From Eurosta solidaginis (taxonomy: Eukaryota; Arthropoda; Insecta; Diptera; Tephritidae), in contig NC_090319.1 in the NCBI RefSeq assembly GCF_040869045.1, positions 389,065,601-389,129,600 on the forward strand: a stretch of DNA of 64,000 bases, in the 5' to 3' direction. The notes under the pieces are model-generated. The model did no database searches and was not told the DNA's origin. It worked only from the letters and a program-made list of their open reading frames with translations. How positions within the stretch are numbered: position 1 is the first letter of the stretch; each line of letters starts with the position of its first letter. The translations under genes and the position numbers were made by a program. Below, in pieces: positions 22,039 to 33,841 of this stretch.

Positions 22039-22707
22039 TAGACTGGGTCGATTTATTAACCGATATCGCGCCATCTATTTTTCGATGGGATGTGGGCTCA
22101 GGAAGAAAGTTCCACTACGCATACCCAAAGAAATAATTTTCGAGCCTGCGAAAAAAAATAGCGAAAGGGTAAATTTTTCGACCAAAACACTACCCAAAAC
22201 CCAAAAAAATATTTTTTTTTTTTCAAAAAACTGTTATCGCCAACGTTTTTACAACAGTTGTTTGAAAAAAATATTTTTTGGGTTTTGGGGATTGTTTTGG
22301 TCGAAAAATTTACCCTTTCGCCATTTTTTTCGCAGGATTGAAAATAATTTTTTGGGTTATGCGTAGTGGAACTTTTTTTTTAAATTAATTTCTCACAATT
22401 TAAGCCTAATAGCTTTACTAATACTCAAAAACACTATAGATAATAATACAGATTCTGGAATGTACGTAAAATACCTTTAAAGTAAGCCCAATGTGATATT
22501 TTTCCTATAATTCTATCAGAATCTATGAAGATTTTTTGGCCAAACCCAACTTCAAATGCAAAATATCTATTTTGCAAAAGTGGGGACCTCGAAATCGGAC
22601 TTAGAGCTATGGTGTCTTCAGTAATTTTTCTTAGAATCATCTATAGATTACGTTTTTGCTATACTCCTGATGGGAAAAAATCCATCCATACAATTTGACC
22701 CGCTCTA
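22039..22707. mobile_element. probable hAT MITE enclosing a 270-bp hairpin
   Basis: The ends are inverted: TAGACTGGGTCGATTTATTA on the left, and TAGAGCGGGTCAAATTGTAT read inward from the right. The flanks ACGAGCAT (22031-22038) and AGGTGCAT (22708-22715) agree at six of eight positions, which would suit an aged 8-bp hAT target duplication. The interior holds the inverted repeat 22106-22375. No transposase sequence was recognised. Confidence 0.6.
22106..22375. repeat. inverted repeat, ~125-bp arms
   Basis: AAAGTTCCACTACGCATACC begins the left arm and its near-exact complement closes the right arm at 22375. Shared inner words include GCGAAAGGGTAAATTTTTCG and CCCAAAACCC. The loop is about 17 bp (22236-22252). 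Probably the core of the surrounding MITE. Confidence 0.85.
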
Positions 22708-24923
22708 AGGTGCATGTATGATAATGTTTGTGCACTAAGGAGATTTAATCTATCATATGTTTGTATGCAACTTATGAACTCCGAAAGCACTTCGCCGATT
22801 TTATTAAAATTTGCTGGATAGCTTCACAGCAATCCGGAGAGTGTTCCTGTGAAGTTTCTTTCCCGAAAGTGGACCAGGGACCGATCTTTTCGAACAAATT
22901 CTATTCTCTGTTCGATTTGCCTGAAATTTGGTATATGGGTAGCTCTTTGCCTACATCAGTATTTACGAAACTTTTTTTCCAAAATTTTATGCTATTGGAC
23001 AAAGTGGCAAGGTCAACTTTAACTGTAGAATAAACTCGCACTGAAAACCGGGCATTAATGTAAGAAAATGAATATTTATTTATTTAATTTTCCAAATTTA
23101 AACTGAACTTTATTGATTTTGTTGACTATCTTTTTCCAGTCCTTTTATATTAATTTATTGTAATTAGTTATTTGCATGCAATTAAAAACTATTTTTTAAT
23201 GATGACAAAGAATATAGAAAAAAAATCTGAAACACCCTTAGGAAACAAAATTTTATAAAATCAAACCAAATTTTGAGAATTGATTAGGCTACAAAACTGC
23301 ATAACTACTGAAGAAAATTCTAAAACTCGAATTGAAAATTTTAAAATTTTCTTTAAATTTCCTCGAAATTTCGATTCTTTTCAAAAACGTTTCTGAAATT
23401 GGTTTATATTGTTTCAGTAACAAAATTCACGAAATGTTTTTTTATTAATAAAAATTGGCGCTGCTTTTTTCATGTTTGCAACTGTATATACATATATAAA
23501 AGTATTTAGTGCGAAATTGTTTAATGAATGCTAAATCATTAAGTGTTTACACAACCAAACATATAGCATGTGCCTTAAAAACACAAAATTATCGAAGCAT
23601 GGCTGCCTGATTTGGAAAAAGTGTTGTGCTCGCTCATCATGATTTTTTGCTCTTCCTTTTTTATTGCAAATCCGTTTTTTAGGTTGTAGAGATTTTTGTT
23701 TAACTAACTCCACATTTAAAGTATAATTTGTTTCAACACAGTGGCACTTTTTCGTTTTTTTTTCATACCGGCGCATGTTTAGGTATACGTTAATAGATAT
23801 GTATGCCATGGGGTACTTTTTCAGTTTTATCGATGAAAATTCGTGCTTTACTTTGCCGGTAGTCACAATACCAGTATAGAAGTACAAATACAATCAAAGC
23901 TTATTTTGTCGACTTGGTAAATCACGACGATGAGTAAGCAGCAATGAGTTGCTTGATTGTTGTTTTTGTCACTAAATAGTCTTGCCTTCATTCTCTTTTT
24001 TTTTTTTTGCTCTAAACTGGGTCAATTACTTTAGATGTGTAAATATTTGAAGTTTTCTTGATTATTGCAAAAGCGATATGAGGAAATTGCTTTTATCAAC
24101 TAGTCTGCGAGAAATTGGCAAACGAGAGACAAATCACATGGCTTATTCTAGCTTTATATTGGTGTGACAGATAAGTTGAACTTTTTTTGGCGGACCTGCA
24201 ATACTCAGAGCACATAAGGCACTACCGGTATATATACGCTTTTGGATCGTGATAGATGCATGTTGCCTGATTTGATGTCGACCCTTTATGTGCATTACTC
24301 TGAGGTAAAAATCCTATAATCCAAGCGGATATCACCATGCAGAACGGAGGATTCATTATTTGCGTTGACTAGTAACTCAAGTTAACATTTACAACCGACC
24401 ACCTACAAAAACTTCTCACTATAGATCGACCAGCCGATTTCATAAACTACCTCCCTTAACTTTGAAAAAACGAAACATGATCACTTGAAAGCATCTGTCT
24501 TCCCATTCGTTCACAAGGAGATCGTAAGTTCTGAGGACCCCAGTCTTGGTTCGCTTTAAATCCCGCTGGAAGGATCCCGTAAATCCCAAATTTTGCAGCC
24601 AAATTTGCAGCTTTGTAGAAAGAACTTGCTCTTGTGCCACTACTAAACCCACAAGACCTTCAAATGAGTGAGCTTAGTTCGGAGATCAGATAGCTTGTAG
24701 AGGAACACAAACGAAATACGTGGGTAGAGCATCTCAAAAACTGTTACCTCTCTGCTCGTGCTGGTAAGCTCCGCTCAACCGTATGAGCCTTGTCAAAAAC
24801 CTAACGACAAGATATCAATTTCCCTATACGCAAAATTCCAATGATGCCTGGGGTAGTGTATATGAGGATACAACAGAGCATTAGCTCAATCAGCATATGC
24901 TATATAGGACTGAGTTGTAATAA
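22708..24923. other. 2.2 kb without a recognisable gene
   Basis: Short frames at 22761-23033 (plus) and 24440-24652 (minus) are open but have no recognisable motif, splice context or counterpart elsewhere in the window; I treat them as chance. A CGCACTGAAAACCGG word at about 23038 echoes the terminus of the MITE at 3787-3908. Confidence 0.4.
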
Positions 24924-25268
24924 CCCTGCAAAAATCGTTGGACCATGTGGTCCACTGGAGTACTTACCATTCTACTCCACTGTAATGCAGAGATGGACCA
25001 ACTCATGTTTCTACACGAACATGTTGTAAGCCGATCATTGCTCGTTTTTAACGATTGTAATCACTACACGATGTTTTTTGGACTGTGGGTACTCCATGGA
25101 TTACTCTGATGTAATGCGGAGCTGGAGTATATGGTCCGGTCCTAGGACATCGCAATGTTAATTGGACCATATTTTTTGTATGAATTGTGGTTAATTTTGG
25201 AGCACTCGCTTGGTCCATAGCGAGTACTCCATACATGCATGCATGGAGTACTCGCGATTTTTGCAGGG
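24924..25268. mobile_element. MITE family CCCTGCAAAAATCG, copy 1
   Basis: Perfect 14-bp terminal inverted repeats CCCTGCAAAAATCG / CGATTTTTGCAGGG bound a 345-bp element. The interior repeats TGGAGTACTC-like words in both orientations and contains TTACTCTGA and GGACATCGCAA, also found in the copy at 39043-39452. Flanks do not show a convincing target duplication, so the superfamily is unresolved. Confidence 0.75.
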
Positions 25269-25797
25269 AAGAACATAAGTAATGATATATGCTGAAGCCG
25301 ATTCAAACCTAGTCATATTAAAAATTGCAGGCTTCATGTCATGATATGAAATAAGCTTTGCGTAAAATCAAAATTTTTGGGCAGTTATATACATAAAACG
25401 TAATTATAGTGCATTTAAATACTTATTCACTGTGGAGGGCGTTTTTTGTTGAGCTTCCCTAGGTATATAAAAATGATATTCCAAATATTAAGGTGTCATT
25501 TACCTTTGAGTTCTGATTAGTAACAAGTATAGTGAGTGAATCGCATACATCAGCATATAAATAAACATAAGAAATTCAATATATTAAATTGAGTGTTTAA
25601 AAAATAAATGTAGAAGAATTTTGTACAAAGGTAAATTAGTAGTAGTAAATGAATGATTAAATTAAAAGGATATTTAAAACAATGAAGTGCTAAAAGCAAA
25701 GACTGGCACACCGCATACCATAAAGGATGAATAACACATAAGTAGCATTTACATTCATAGATGTGTAGTACGCATGTAACTGATATCTGCAACTTAC
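25269..25797 (-). other. start of EHD/Past1 intron 1
   Basis: The minus-strand donor GTAAGT lies at 25797-25792, directly after the last conserved residues of the exon (EPVVKG). The reading frame happens to stay open for another 82 codons, to 25550, but the peptide becomes hydrophobic, low-complexity and unlike any EHD protein. I read this as intron. No acceptor followed by EH-domain sequence was found down to position 1. Confidence 0.7.
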
Positions 25798-27022
25798 CCT
25801 TAACCACCGGTTCTGACACAAGTGTCATTTCCTCTTGTGGTATCATCTCCATTAAACGTGCTATATCCTTGGCTAGCATATTGTCTACAACATCCAGTAA
25901 ATGCGGTTTTAAAGTATGGAATTTGCTAAAGTCTTGATGTTGCAGGACCTCTTGCATTTTCTTAATGTCTGGAAAGTCACCGGGTGAAATAGAATGTTCA
26001 CGCTGTATGCGATCAAAAATTTGTCCTAGGTTTTTAATCAAATCCTTCTTTTTACTATCTTTACCGAATACTGAAGGCATATCCTTGCGCAGTTCTGATA
26101 TAATAAAAGCATGAACTTTTGCAAGTCGGGCGCGTTTAATCAAATCATTGAGTTTTCGTAACGCTGCATTACGTGGTAGTGATTGCAGATCACGGAAGAG
26201 ATCCTGCTCTTCATCTTCGAAGAGGCGGCGATTGGCGTCGAAACGAAGTGGTTGATCCCAAAACGAGCCAATATATACACGCGCTACTTCCGGTGTTTGT
26301 AACACTTTACCCAAAGACCACATCAGCGCGCCGTATACACGCATTAATTGTTGGTGATCAATCATGTCAGCTTTATTAAGAATGATACGTATTTTGTCAT
26401 CATGGCCTTTTAGTGCTTCGATGGAACGACGGAACTCATCGGAGATATCCAGTTTATGTGCATCGAATAGCAATATAATACGATCTACGCGCTCTGCAAA
26501 CCATTCCAATACACCAGTGAAGTCATAGCCACGATCAATACGTTGCTTTTCCCCTGATAATATACCGGGTGTGTCTACAATAGATATCGCTTGTAATACC
26601 GGTGAGTTTAAGGTGGAGCATTGGAAACGATTTAAAAAGGCGTTGCCGTATTTGCTCAAAGGACGGAACTGCTTTTTGGGATCGACAACGAGCGCATTGC
26701 CAGGTATGACGCCTTCCTTTTCATCGTGCATTACAGCTATGAAACGATCTGTTGTTGGTTCGGGACCAATGCGTATGCCAGGAAAATCACGCTCTAGCAG
26801 GTAACGTATAAATGTCGTTTTGCCAGTGGAGTACTGACCGACAAGCAGAATCATTGGTTTTGCATCGAAATCGGGATCCTCCAACTTCGGCGAATGAAAG
26901 TCGTGGAACTGGTAGTGTTCTTCCAAAGGCAAAAGTTTGCTGCGATAGATTTTCTTTAATTCACCCACAACATTTTCTACTACTTCTTGATGGTTTTTCT
27001 CACGCTTCAGAAAACTAAACAT
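25798..27022 (-). CDS. EHD-family membrane-remodelling ATPase, first coding exon (partial gene)
   Basis: EHD proteins (Past1 in flies) are dynamin-like ATPases that oligomerise on endosomal membranes and drive endocytic recycling. This exon encodes 408 residues plus one base. Visible features: N-terminal membrane-inserting segment MFSFLKREK, P-loop GQYSTGKT (62-69), switch segment PTTDRF (89-94), DTPG (150-153), NKAD (216-219), and the helical domain up to EPVVKG. A family member is usually ~530-545 residues and ends in an EH domain that binds NPF motifs; that part, about 130 residues, is missing here. The exon ends at a canonical donor (AGG|GTAAGT), so it should be spliced, not truncated. 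The ATG at 27022 gives exactly the conserved N-terminus. If the gene is intact, its next exon lies left of this window and the intron exceeds 25.7 kb. Confidence 0.93.
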
Positions 27023-27771
27023 TTTGTTACTATTTTAAACAACTAGAACGCAAACCGCTAATACTTTTTTAGCAGCTGGAATTTCACACGGCGACGTCGT
27101 CTTCACTTCAAACGAAAGGCTGTAATTATTTATGAGATAAAAAATCAAAATCACTTGAATTATTTGATTTGGATTGGAAGTGCACATCCAATACTGCTTT
27201 GCTTTGAGTCACACACGCATACAAATTTATTTTTGGAAAAATTCCGTCACTATTTTCTCTTCCACTTGCACGGTTATGTACTTAGACTATGCCGCGTCTA
27301 CTATTTGTATAGCTATTCCGCCCCGATCTTTCACAAGCAAAGCAACAATTTATTCACCACCGCCCTTGTACTTCTACACCAATATAATGCACTATAAATC
27401 CACTACGGGTGCATTTCCTGAATCTCAAAAACACAAACGCAACATTAAATTAAAGCCCTTGAAGTTACACAAACTTTATTAAATTAAGAACCGAATATTT
27501 ACATTGAATTTTTTATCTCCGTGCAACCACAAATATGCACAACCTTGTTCCTCCTCCAATAAGAAAATTAGAGGAATAAAACGTCATCGGCATTTTTGCA
27601 ATGACATTTCCAATTGGACTATTTGACAGCACTATAGTTGCCATATTTCTTCACGTCAGACGCTGCCACCAAATTTCACTTTACAAAATACAACAAAACA
27701 AACCCCACAAGAACAATTCGACAAAGACAGCCTAATAATCCAGGGGAATTCTTTACTTTAGCTCGCAAGAA
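27023..27771 (-). promoter_or_regulatory. region upstream of the EHD gene (5' leader and promoter, limits unknown)
   Basis: No coding sequence recognised. The first ~150 bp upstream of the ATG are likely leader. I found no TATA box at a useful distance, which would fit a housekeeping-type promoter. A (T)GACAGC/ACGTCA-containing stretch lies at 27570-27660. The start of transcription cannot be placed by eye. Confidence 0.35.
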
Positions 27772-28315
27772 TGTTGAATGAGGACAAAACGAAGTACCTG
27801 CTGTCATCGAGCAAAGCATACGCGCCTTGGCAACCACGCTACTGTTGGCAGCCATAATTTCGAAATAGCAAAAAACTTCGTTTATTTGGGAACGAGCATC
27901 AACACTAGCAACAACATCAGCACTGAAACCCAGCGAAGAATTAATCTTGCTAATAAATGCTACTTTGGACTATGTAGGCAATTGAAGTCCTCTCTCGGCG
28001 AACGAACATCCTACTCTACAAGTCACTTATCGTACCCGTCCTGCTATATGGGGCAGAAGCATGGACAATGACAACAGCAGCTGAAGCGGCTTTGGAAGTG
28101 TTCGAGAGAAAAGTTCTTCGAAAAATGTATGGATCTCTACGCGTTGGCGATGGCGAGTACCGAAGAAGATTTAATGAGCTGTACGAGCTATACGCAGACA
28201 TCAACATAGTCCAGCGAATTAAAACGCAGCGACTGTGCTGGCTAGACCATGTTATGCGAATGATTGATGATGCTCCGACCAAGAAAGTGTTTCTATCGGA
28301 ACCCGCCTATGGAAG
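27772..28315 (+). pseudogene. RTE relic, truncated at both ends, close to the intact copy
   Basis: It matches 13187-13745 of the intact element with few substitutions: TGAATGAGGACAAAACGAAG, TTTCGAAATAGCA, GGAACGAGCATCAACACTAG, GTATGGATCTCTACGCGTTG. Small deletions shift the frame (for example after 27810 and near 27990), and the piece ends inside the codons for EPAYG, before the 3' hairpin. It therefore lacks both the 5' part and the tail, which simple target-primed integration would not produce; a secondary deletion or recombination must have removed the 3' end. Confidence 0.88.
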
Positions 28316-29564
28316 GAAGGATTTTAACTTGGTCAAGAGATATTTGCAGGAAGAATGAAAAATTTACATCTGATTGTTGGAATTTCGATGTTTTTTTCCA
28401 CAGAAAACATTTTTTTTTTGCGTAGATATAATTTGGTTTGCAAACCGGTATTGGACCTATCCAGGGTATTTTTTCGAAAGACCGACAGAATGCCTCTAAT
28501 ACCGGAAGGTGTCCTGCGCAAAAATATATCTCGGTTTTTTGTAAATATCTTTTCATCAATTTTCTATTTCCCCCTACGGATTATAGGTATTCGGACGGGT
28601 ATAAGCAGTCAACCCCTGTTTGCAATTTTATTCTCAAAGAATAGAAAACGTCTCCGGGGCGCTTCGTAATCAGGGGAGGTATCTGGAGAGTCTTGGGAAA
28701 AGCACCTTTCATTTTTCTTTCGCGATACAAATTTTCCGCAGAACTAATTTCTGCGTAAGAGTATGTTTACATCAAAATCAAAGTACAACTCTTTTTACAA
28801 ATATCTCTCGAACACACAAAATATCCGAGATTAAATGGAGACACATTTCAGTTGCAACTAAGTATAATGAAAACTGAAATTTAACTGTACTAATTTCCTG
28901 CGTAACAATTTCATAAGTGTAGATAAAGTTATGCACTCAGCAGTCCATACAAGTTGAAGTGCATATGTATAAACATTTAATCCATTTTTAAATTTCAACG
29001 ACACAGATATCTTCCGAAGTGTAAAGGGAATATAGAAATGTAAAGAGTTTTCACAAATTGTGAGACATCAAAACAAAGTAACAGCGAAAGCGAAAATGCA
29101 AGTTTCTGAGCGATTTTTGTGTTGGTTCTGCGTAGCGTTGAACATAAAATGTGTTTCCACCGACAACGCTTTGGAATAGTAAAATGAGATATGATTTCAA
29201 ATTCAAACTGAATATTTTTTGTATACAAGTTTTTGCTATCATGATTTTGCTTTAGAAATACGAAGAAAACTTGATATTTTCCGTCATAAAGTTTTTTTTT
29301 CTCCTGAAAAATAATGATTTTTCCGAACGTTATTTGCGAATCAATTCAAGAAGGCTTAGGCCCATATCGTGTTTTACGATCCGTGATCGAAATCAATTTT
29401 TTCAATCCTAATAGCTCAAAAAAGGTTAATCTGATTAGCGACATATTGGAGCATGGAATATGCGCACGTATTAGATATACAATTTACTATCATTTTAATA
29501 AATTGTTTGAGAGTTTTGTATTTATCCTTTGAGAGAAACAGGTTTTTTATTTTAATTTAGCCAT
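28316..29564. other. no gene seen
   Basis: AT-rich. The part 28855-28960 (AAGTATAATGAAAACTGAAA ... CAGCAGTCCATAC) is related to 44570-44660, so it belongs to a dispersed repeat. Other frames have no motif. Confidence 0.45.
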
Positions 29565-30355
29565 GTCCGTCCGTCCGTCTGTAAACACGATAACTTGAGT
29601 AAATTTTGAGGTATCTCGATGAAATTTGGTATGTAGGTTCCTGGGCCCTCATCTCAGATCGCTAATTAAAATGAACGAAATCGGACTACAACCACGCCCA
29701 CTTTTTCGATATCGAAAATTTCGAAAAACCGCATACTGGTTGAAAACGAAACCGATCTGGCGAATGGTCTAAATAGATTTATTGTAAACAGTGTGATTGA
29801 AATTAATAATAACATCGAAACCTGTCAAGTAGCACTAGAGGATACACAAGTCCATTCAAAATTAAATTTTGCTGAAATTACCACCGATGATGTTATTAAT
29901 ATCCTAACAGACTTTAAATATAAAATAGGTGGAAGAAAACTGCTATCCGAAGGTGTACTAAAAGATTGTATATCGTATACCGGATATTTCTATGCTCAAA
30001 TAATCAATAACAGCTTAGAAGATGGTGTGGTACCTGAAATGTGGAAAACGTCAACAATAATACCTGTGGAAAAAGTTAAAAAGACAATGCAACTTGAAGA
30101 ACTTAGACCTATAAATACCCTGCCAAGTGATGCTTAAATTCTCGAAGTCGTTGTTAATAATCAGTTGGTGAATCATCTTGAAGTAAATAATATACTAGTC
30201 TACCAACAGTCAGGATTTAGGAAAAAACATTCCTGTGAGACAGCGCTGAACTTGGTGATATCTGATTGGAAAGAAGAGCTAAACAACAAAAAAGTAGTGG
30301 TTTCAGTTTTCCTTGACCTCAAAAGAGCTTTTGAAACGGTGGATAGAGAGATATT

Positions 30356-31483
30356 CACCCCTATTCTGCATTTCGATTACGTTCCCGTTCTACGCTCCGC
30401 TTCAATCGAAGTTTGGTATTCTGCATTACAACGGAATTGTAAAGAGAAGAGGAAGAGCAAATGATTTTTTCGAAATCAGCTGTTGGTACGGAATGTGTGA
30501 ACATTGGAACAAAATAAATTAAAGAAAATTTGTAAAAAAAATACTGAAAAACGTTTATATTTTATTATCCACGCCATTTTGTACAAAAAAAAGCAATAGA
30601 ATATATTGCCGCAGTGTTATATTTTTCGAGTGAAGTGCTTTCATAATTGTAAGTGTGTTTTTGTCGTTCTTTTGGCCAATTCCCAGCCGTGGCCACCAAG
30701 TTTTTTTAAAACGGATTCCTGCACGAATATAGTTGACATTTTCTGAATTTTAAGGATGCTAATTTCATTGCACTGCCCTAAAATACTTTATGAAGATTTA
30801 TTTATTCTTTCCGCAAGGATTGTTTACGTTTTCGATTCACCTTCCTCTACTCCGGCAGCTTGCTTTGGCATATATCTGGACCCAACGAACAGACACAAAT
30901 TATAGCTGTCTATTATAATGGAATCAATGGTCGCGGCATTATTTATGGAGTTGGAAAGCAACGCATACGAAAATTGCCAGGCGAGGATGGAAAGGCAAAT
31001 ATTGCGAGATTTGTGTAATCCATTTGAGATGAGTGACGAATTGTAAGAAATTGAACTTAAAAGTGGTATAGTTTAATGACTTATTTTCTTATTTAGGTTC
31101 ATAAAAAACTTTCGACTTAACAAGGATGCTTTCAAGTATGTGTTAGATACTTTTGCGGCGCAAATACGTTCAAGGACTTCGACATCGACATGTTGTTTTT
31201 GACCTGGAAACATATAAAAAACAATCATCATCAAGCCTTCTACGTTTCTTAACAAGTTTTACTTACATTTTTGTTAAAATTCTGTTATAAATTAATAAAA
31301 AAATAAAAAGAAAATATTTTTCCGCCAACTAATTTGCAACTTAGAAAAACGGAACTACGATCGAAATGCAGAATACAAAAAATCGAACGATTCGAAGTTG
31401 GATCGAAAGAGATTGGAACACAGAATACCAAAATTGCCAAATCGGAAAAATTCCAATCCAAGTCGAAATGCAGAATAGGGCTG
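30356..31483 (+). mobile_element. PIF/Harbinger-like DNA transposon remnant inside the LINE
   Basis: Inverted ends CACCCCTATTCTGCATTTCG (left) and CAGCCCTATTCTGCATTTCG (right, read inward) bound 1128 bp. A 3-bp ATT is duplicated at 30353-30355 and 31484-31486. Deleting the element plus one ATT leaves the LINE's codons in frame, so both boundaries are right to the base. A 3-bp target duplication and an internal HARBI1-like exon pair support the superfamily. The GAAATGCAGAATA terminal word also recurs subterminally (about 30420 and 31365). Confidence 0.85.
30918..31202 (+). pseudogene. HARBI1-like transposase remnant, two exons
   Basis: Exon 1 is 30918-31042 and exon 2 is 31097-31202. They are joined across a 54-bp intron with GT (31043) and AG (31096); the joint keeps the frame. 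The peptide of about 76 residues contains RQILRDLCNPFEMSDE and FIKNFRLNKDAFKYVL. This is the N-terminal helix-turn-helix region of Harbinger nucleases (LRD..DPFE..D..F...FRL.K..F..VL). The DDE catalytic domain is deleted and a stop follows TSTSTCCF. It is a non-autonomous derivative; the short product could at most bind DNA. Confidence 0.8.
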
Positions 31484-33841
31484 ATTAATAAAAAAAATGC
31501 AAAGGATTGGCATAACTGATATTGAACTTAAATGGTTCCGCAACTATTTGAAGCAGAGAAAGCAGAAAACAGTTATAAATGCTGTGACGTCGGATGAATT
31601 AGAGGTACCCATAGGGTTACCTCAAGGCTCAGTATTGGCACCTATATTATTTCTTATATACATAAATGACATAGTCAATGCAATCGAAGGTTGTGAAATT
31701 AGACTTTTTGCGGATGATGCATTAATTATGATAAGTGAAAATAATATTAATACTGCACTTTCCAAAATGCAACATGAGCTAAATAACTTGTATAAATGGT
31801 TGTGTGGTAATAGACTGAAACTAAACATAAATAAAACTAAATATATGATAGTAACAAGGAGGAATATCAATGAGGAGGATATAGCCGAGCTAAAAATAAA
31901 TGATGAAATCATACAAAAGAGTTAACAGTATAAAATACTTAGGAATAATAATTGATAATAAACTCAAATTATACAATTAAAAAAGTTGCTAATAAAATAG
32001 GAGTGATGCAGAGAACAACTAAATTCATTCAAAAAAAGTACAAAATAATCTTATATAAATCAGTTATAGAACCGCACTTCATGTACTGCCCGTCTATTCT
32101 TTTCATATTATCGGATAAAGAAGTAGACAAGCTACAAAAGCTTCAAAATAGATGCATGAGATTTATTCTTCAGAAACATAGAGATACACGAACGGCTGAC
32201 ATGTTGAAGACTTTAGACTGGTTAAGTGTGAAACAAAAGATTTTTTTCCACTCCATGAAATTCATATTTAATATCAAACATGGACCTGAGTATTTAAATA
32301 AAAATATAGCATTAGTTGAGCAGACTCACAACATAAATACGAGGAGCAAACGTAATTTCAAATTGCCGTTTTTTAGAACTGAAATTGATCAACAGAACAT
32401 TTTCTACAAACTGTAATATTTTCAAATTTACGAATTAGGCTTCTGGCCGTAATAAATAATCTAATCTAATCTAATTCATTACCAAAGGCGGATAAAGCGA
32501 TGAAACTTGGTAGGTGCGTTGACCTTACGACGCAAAATAGAAAATTAGAAAAATTTTGGACAATGGGCGTGGCACCGCCCACTTTTAAAAGAAGGTAATT
32601 TAAAAGTTTTGCAAGCTGTAATTTGGCAGTCGTTGAAGATATCATGACGAAATTTGGTAGGCACGTTACTCCTATTAGTATATGTGTAATAAATAAAAAT
32701 TAGCGAAATCGGATGATGAACACGCCCACTTTTAAAAAAAAATTTTTTAAGTCAAATTTTAACAAAAAATTTAATATATTTACAGTATAAAAGTAAATTA
32801 TTCGACTACAGTAATGATATGGTGCAACAAAATACAAAGATAAAAGAAAATTTCAAAATGGGCGTAACTCCGCCCTTTTTCATTTAATTCGTCTAGAATA
32901 CTTTAAATGCCATAAGTCGAACAAAAATTTACCAATCCTTGTGAAATTTGGTAGGGACATAGATTCTATGACGATAACTGTTTTCTGTGAAAATGGGCGA
33001 AATCGCTTGAAGCCACGCCCAGTTTTTATACACAGTCGACCGTCTGTCCTTCCCCTCTGGCGTTAACACGATAACTTGCGCAAAAAACGATATTTATTAA
33101 CTAAACTTAGTTCACGTACTTATCTGAAGTCACTTTATCTTGGTATAAAATATGGCCCACCATAACCACGCCCACTTTTCCGATATCGAAAATTACGAAA
33201 AATGAAAAAAATCCCTTAATTCTGTACCAAATATGAAAAAAGAGATGAAACATGGTAATTAGATTGGTTTATTGACGCAAAATATAACTTTAGAAAAAAC
33301 TTTGTAAAATGGGTGTGACACCTACCATATTAAGTAGAAGAAAGAAAAAGTTCTGCAGGGCGGAATCAAAAGCCGTTGGAATCTTGGCAGGAATACTGTT
33401 CGTGGTATGACATATATAAATAAATTAGCGGTACCCGACAGAAGATGTTCTGGGTCACCCTGGTCCATATTTTGGTCGATATCTCGAAAACGCCTTCACA
33501 TATACAACTAAGGGCTACTCCCTTTTAAAACCCTCATTAATACTTTTAATTTGATACCCATATCGTACAAACACATTCTAGAGTCACCCCTGGTCCACCC
33601 TAATTGCGATATCTCGAAAAGGCGTCCACCTATAGAACTAAGGTCCACTACGTTTTATTTATTTATTTAAATAATCATTAACACCTTTCATTTGATACAC
33701 ATGTCACACAAACACATTCCAGGGTTACCCTAGGTTCATTTTGCTAAATGGTGATTTTCCCTTATTTTGTCTCCAAAGCTCTCAGCTGAGTATGCAATGT
33801 TCGGTTACACCCGAACTTAGCCTTCCTTACTTGTTTTTTTT

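Larger units (their letters stand above)
29740..32480 (+). pseudogene. CR1/Jockey-type LINE, 5'-truncated, interrupted by a Harbinger element
   Basis: RT pieces in order: ILTDFKYKIGGRKLLSEGVL, PEMWKTSTIIPVEKVKK, a stop at 30135-30137, QQSGFRKKHSCETAL, FLDLKRAFETVDREI; then the insertion at 30356-31483; then GITDIELKWFRNYLKQRKQK, GLPQGSVLAPILFLIYINDI, FADDALIMI (catalytic FADD), and after a +1 frameshift near 31920, KSVIEPHFMYCPSILF and the C-terminus to 32416. The 3' end is a TCTAA repeat (about 32460-32477), no poly(A). Removing the insertion restores the reading frame exactly. One nonsense codon and one frameshift make it dead, but it is otherwise well preserved. Confidence 0.85.
29565..33838. 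repeat. long dispersed repeat, split by a LINE insertion
   Basis: The outer pieces are 29565-29735 and about 32478-33838. They are internally repetitive: CACGCCCACTTTTTCGATAT recurs (29693, and 33169 with one change), as do CCGTCTGT..AACACGATAACTTG (29574, 33048) and GAAATTTGGTAGG-type phrases. The right end reads CGGTTACACCCGAACTTAGC ... TTACTTG. I believe this is an abundant repeat of fly genomes, but I cannot assign a class. No coding frame. Confidence 0.6.

Noticed and set aside
22761..23033. A 90-codon frame with a plausible-looking N-terminus.
   Set aside because: No recognisable motif, no flanking splice sites, and codons drift into AT-rich low complexity.
25550..25797. Continuation of the EHD reading frame for 82 more codons as coding sequence.
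   Set aside because: It follows a perfect GTAAGT donor at the point where conservation ends, and the peptide is low-complexity and unlike the EH domain expected there.
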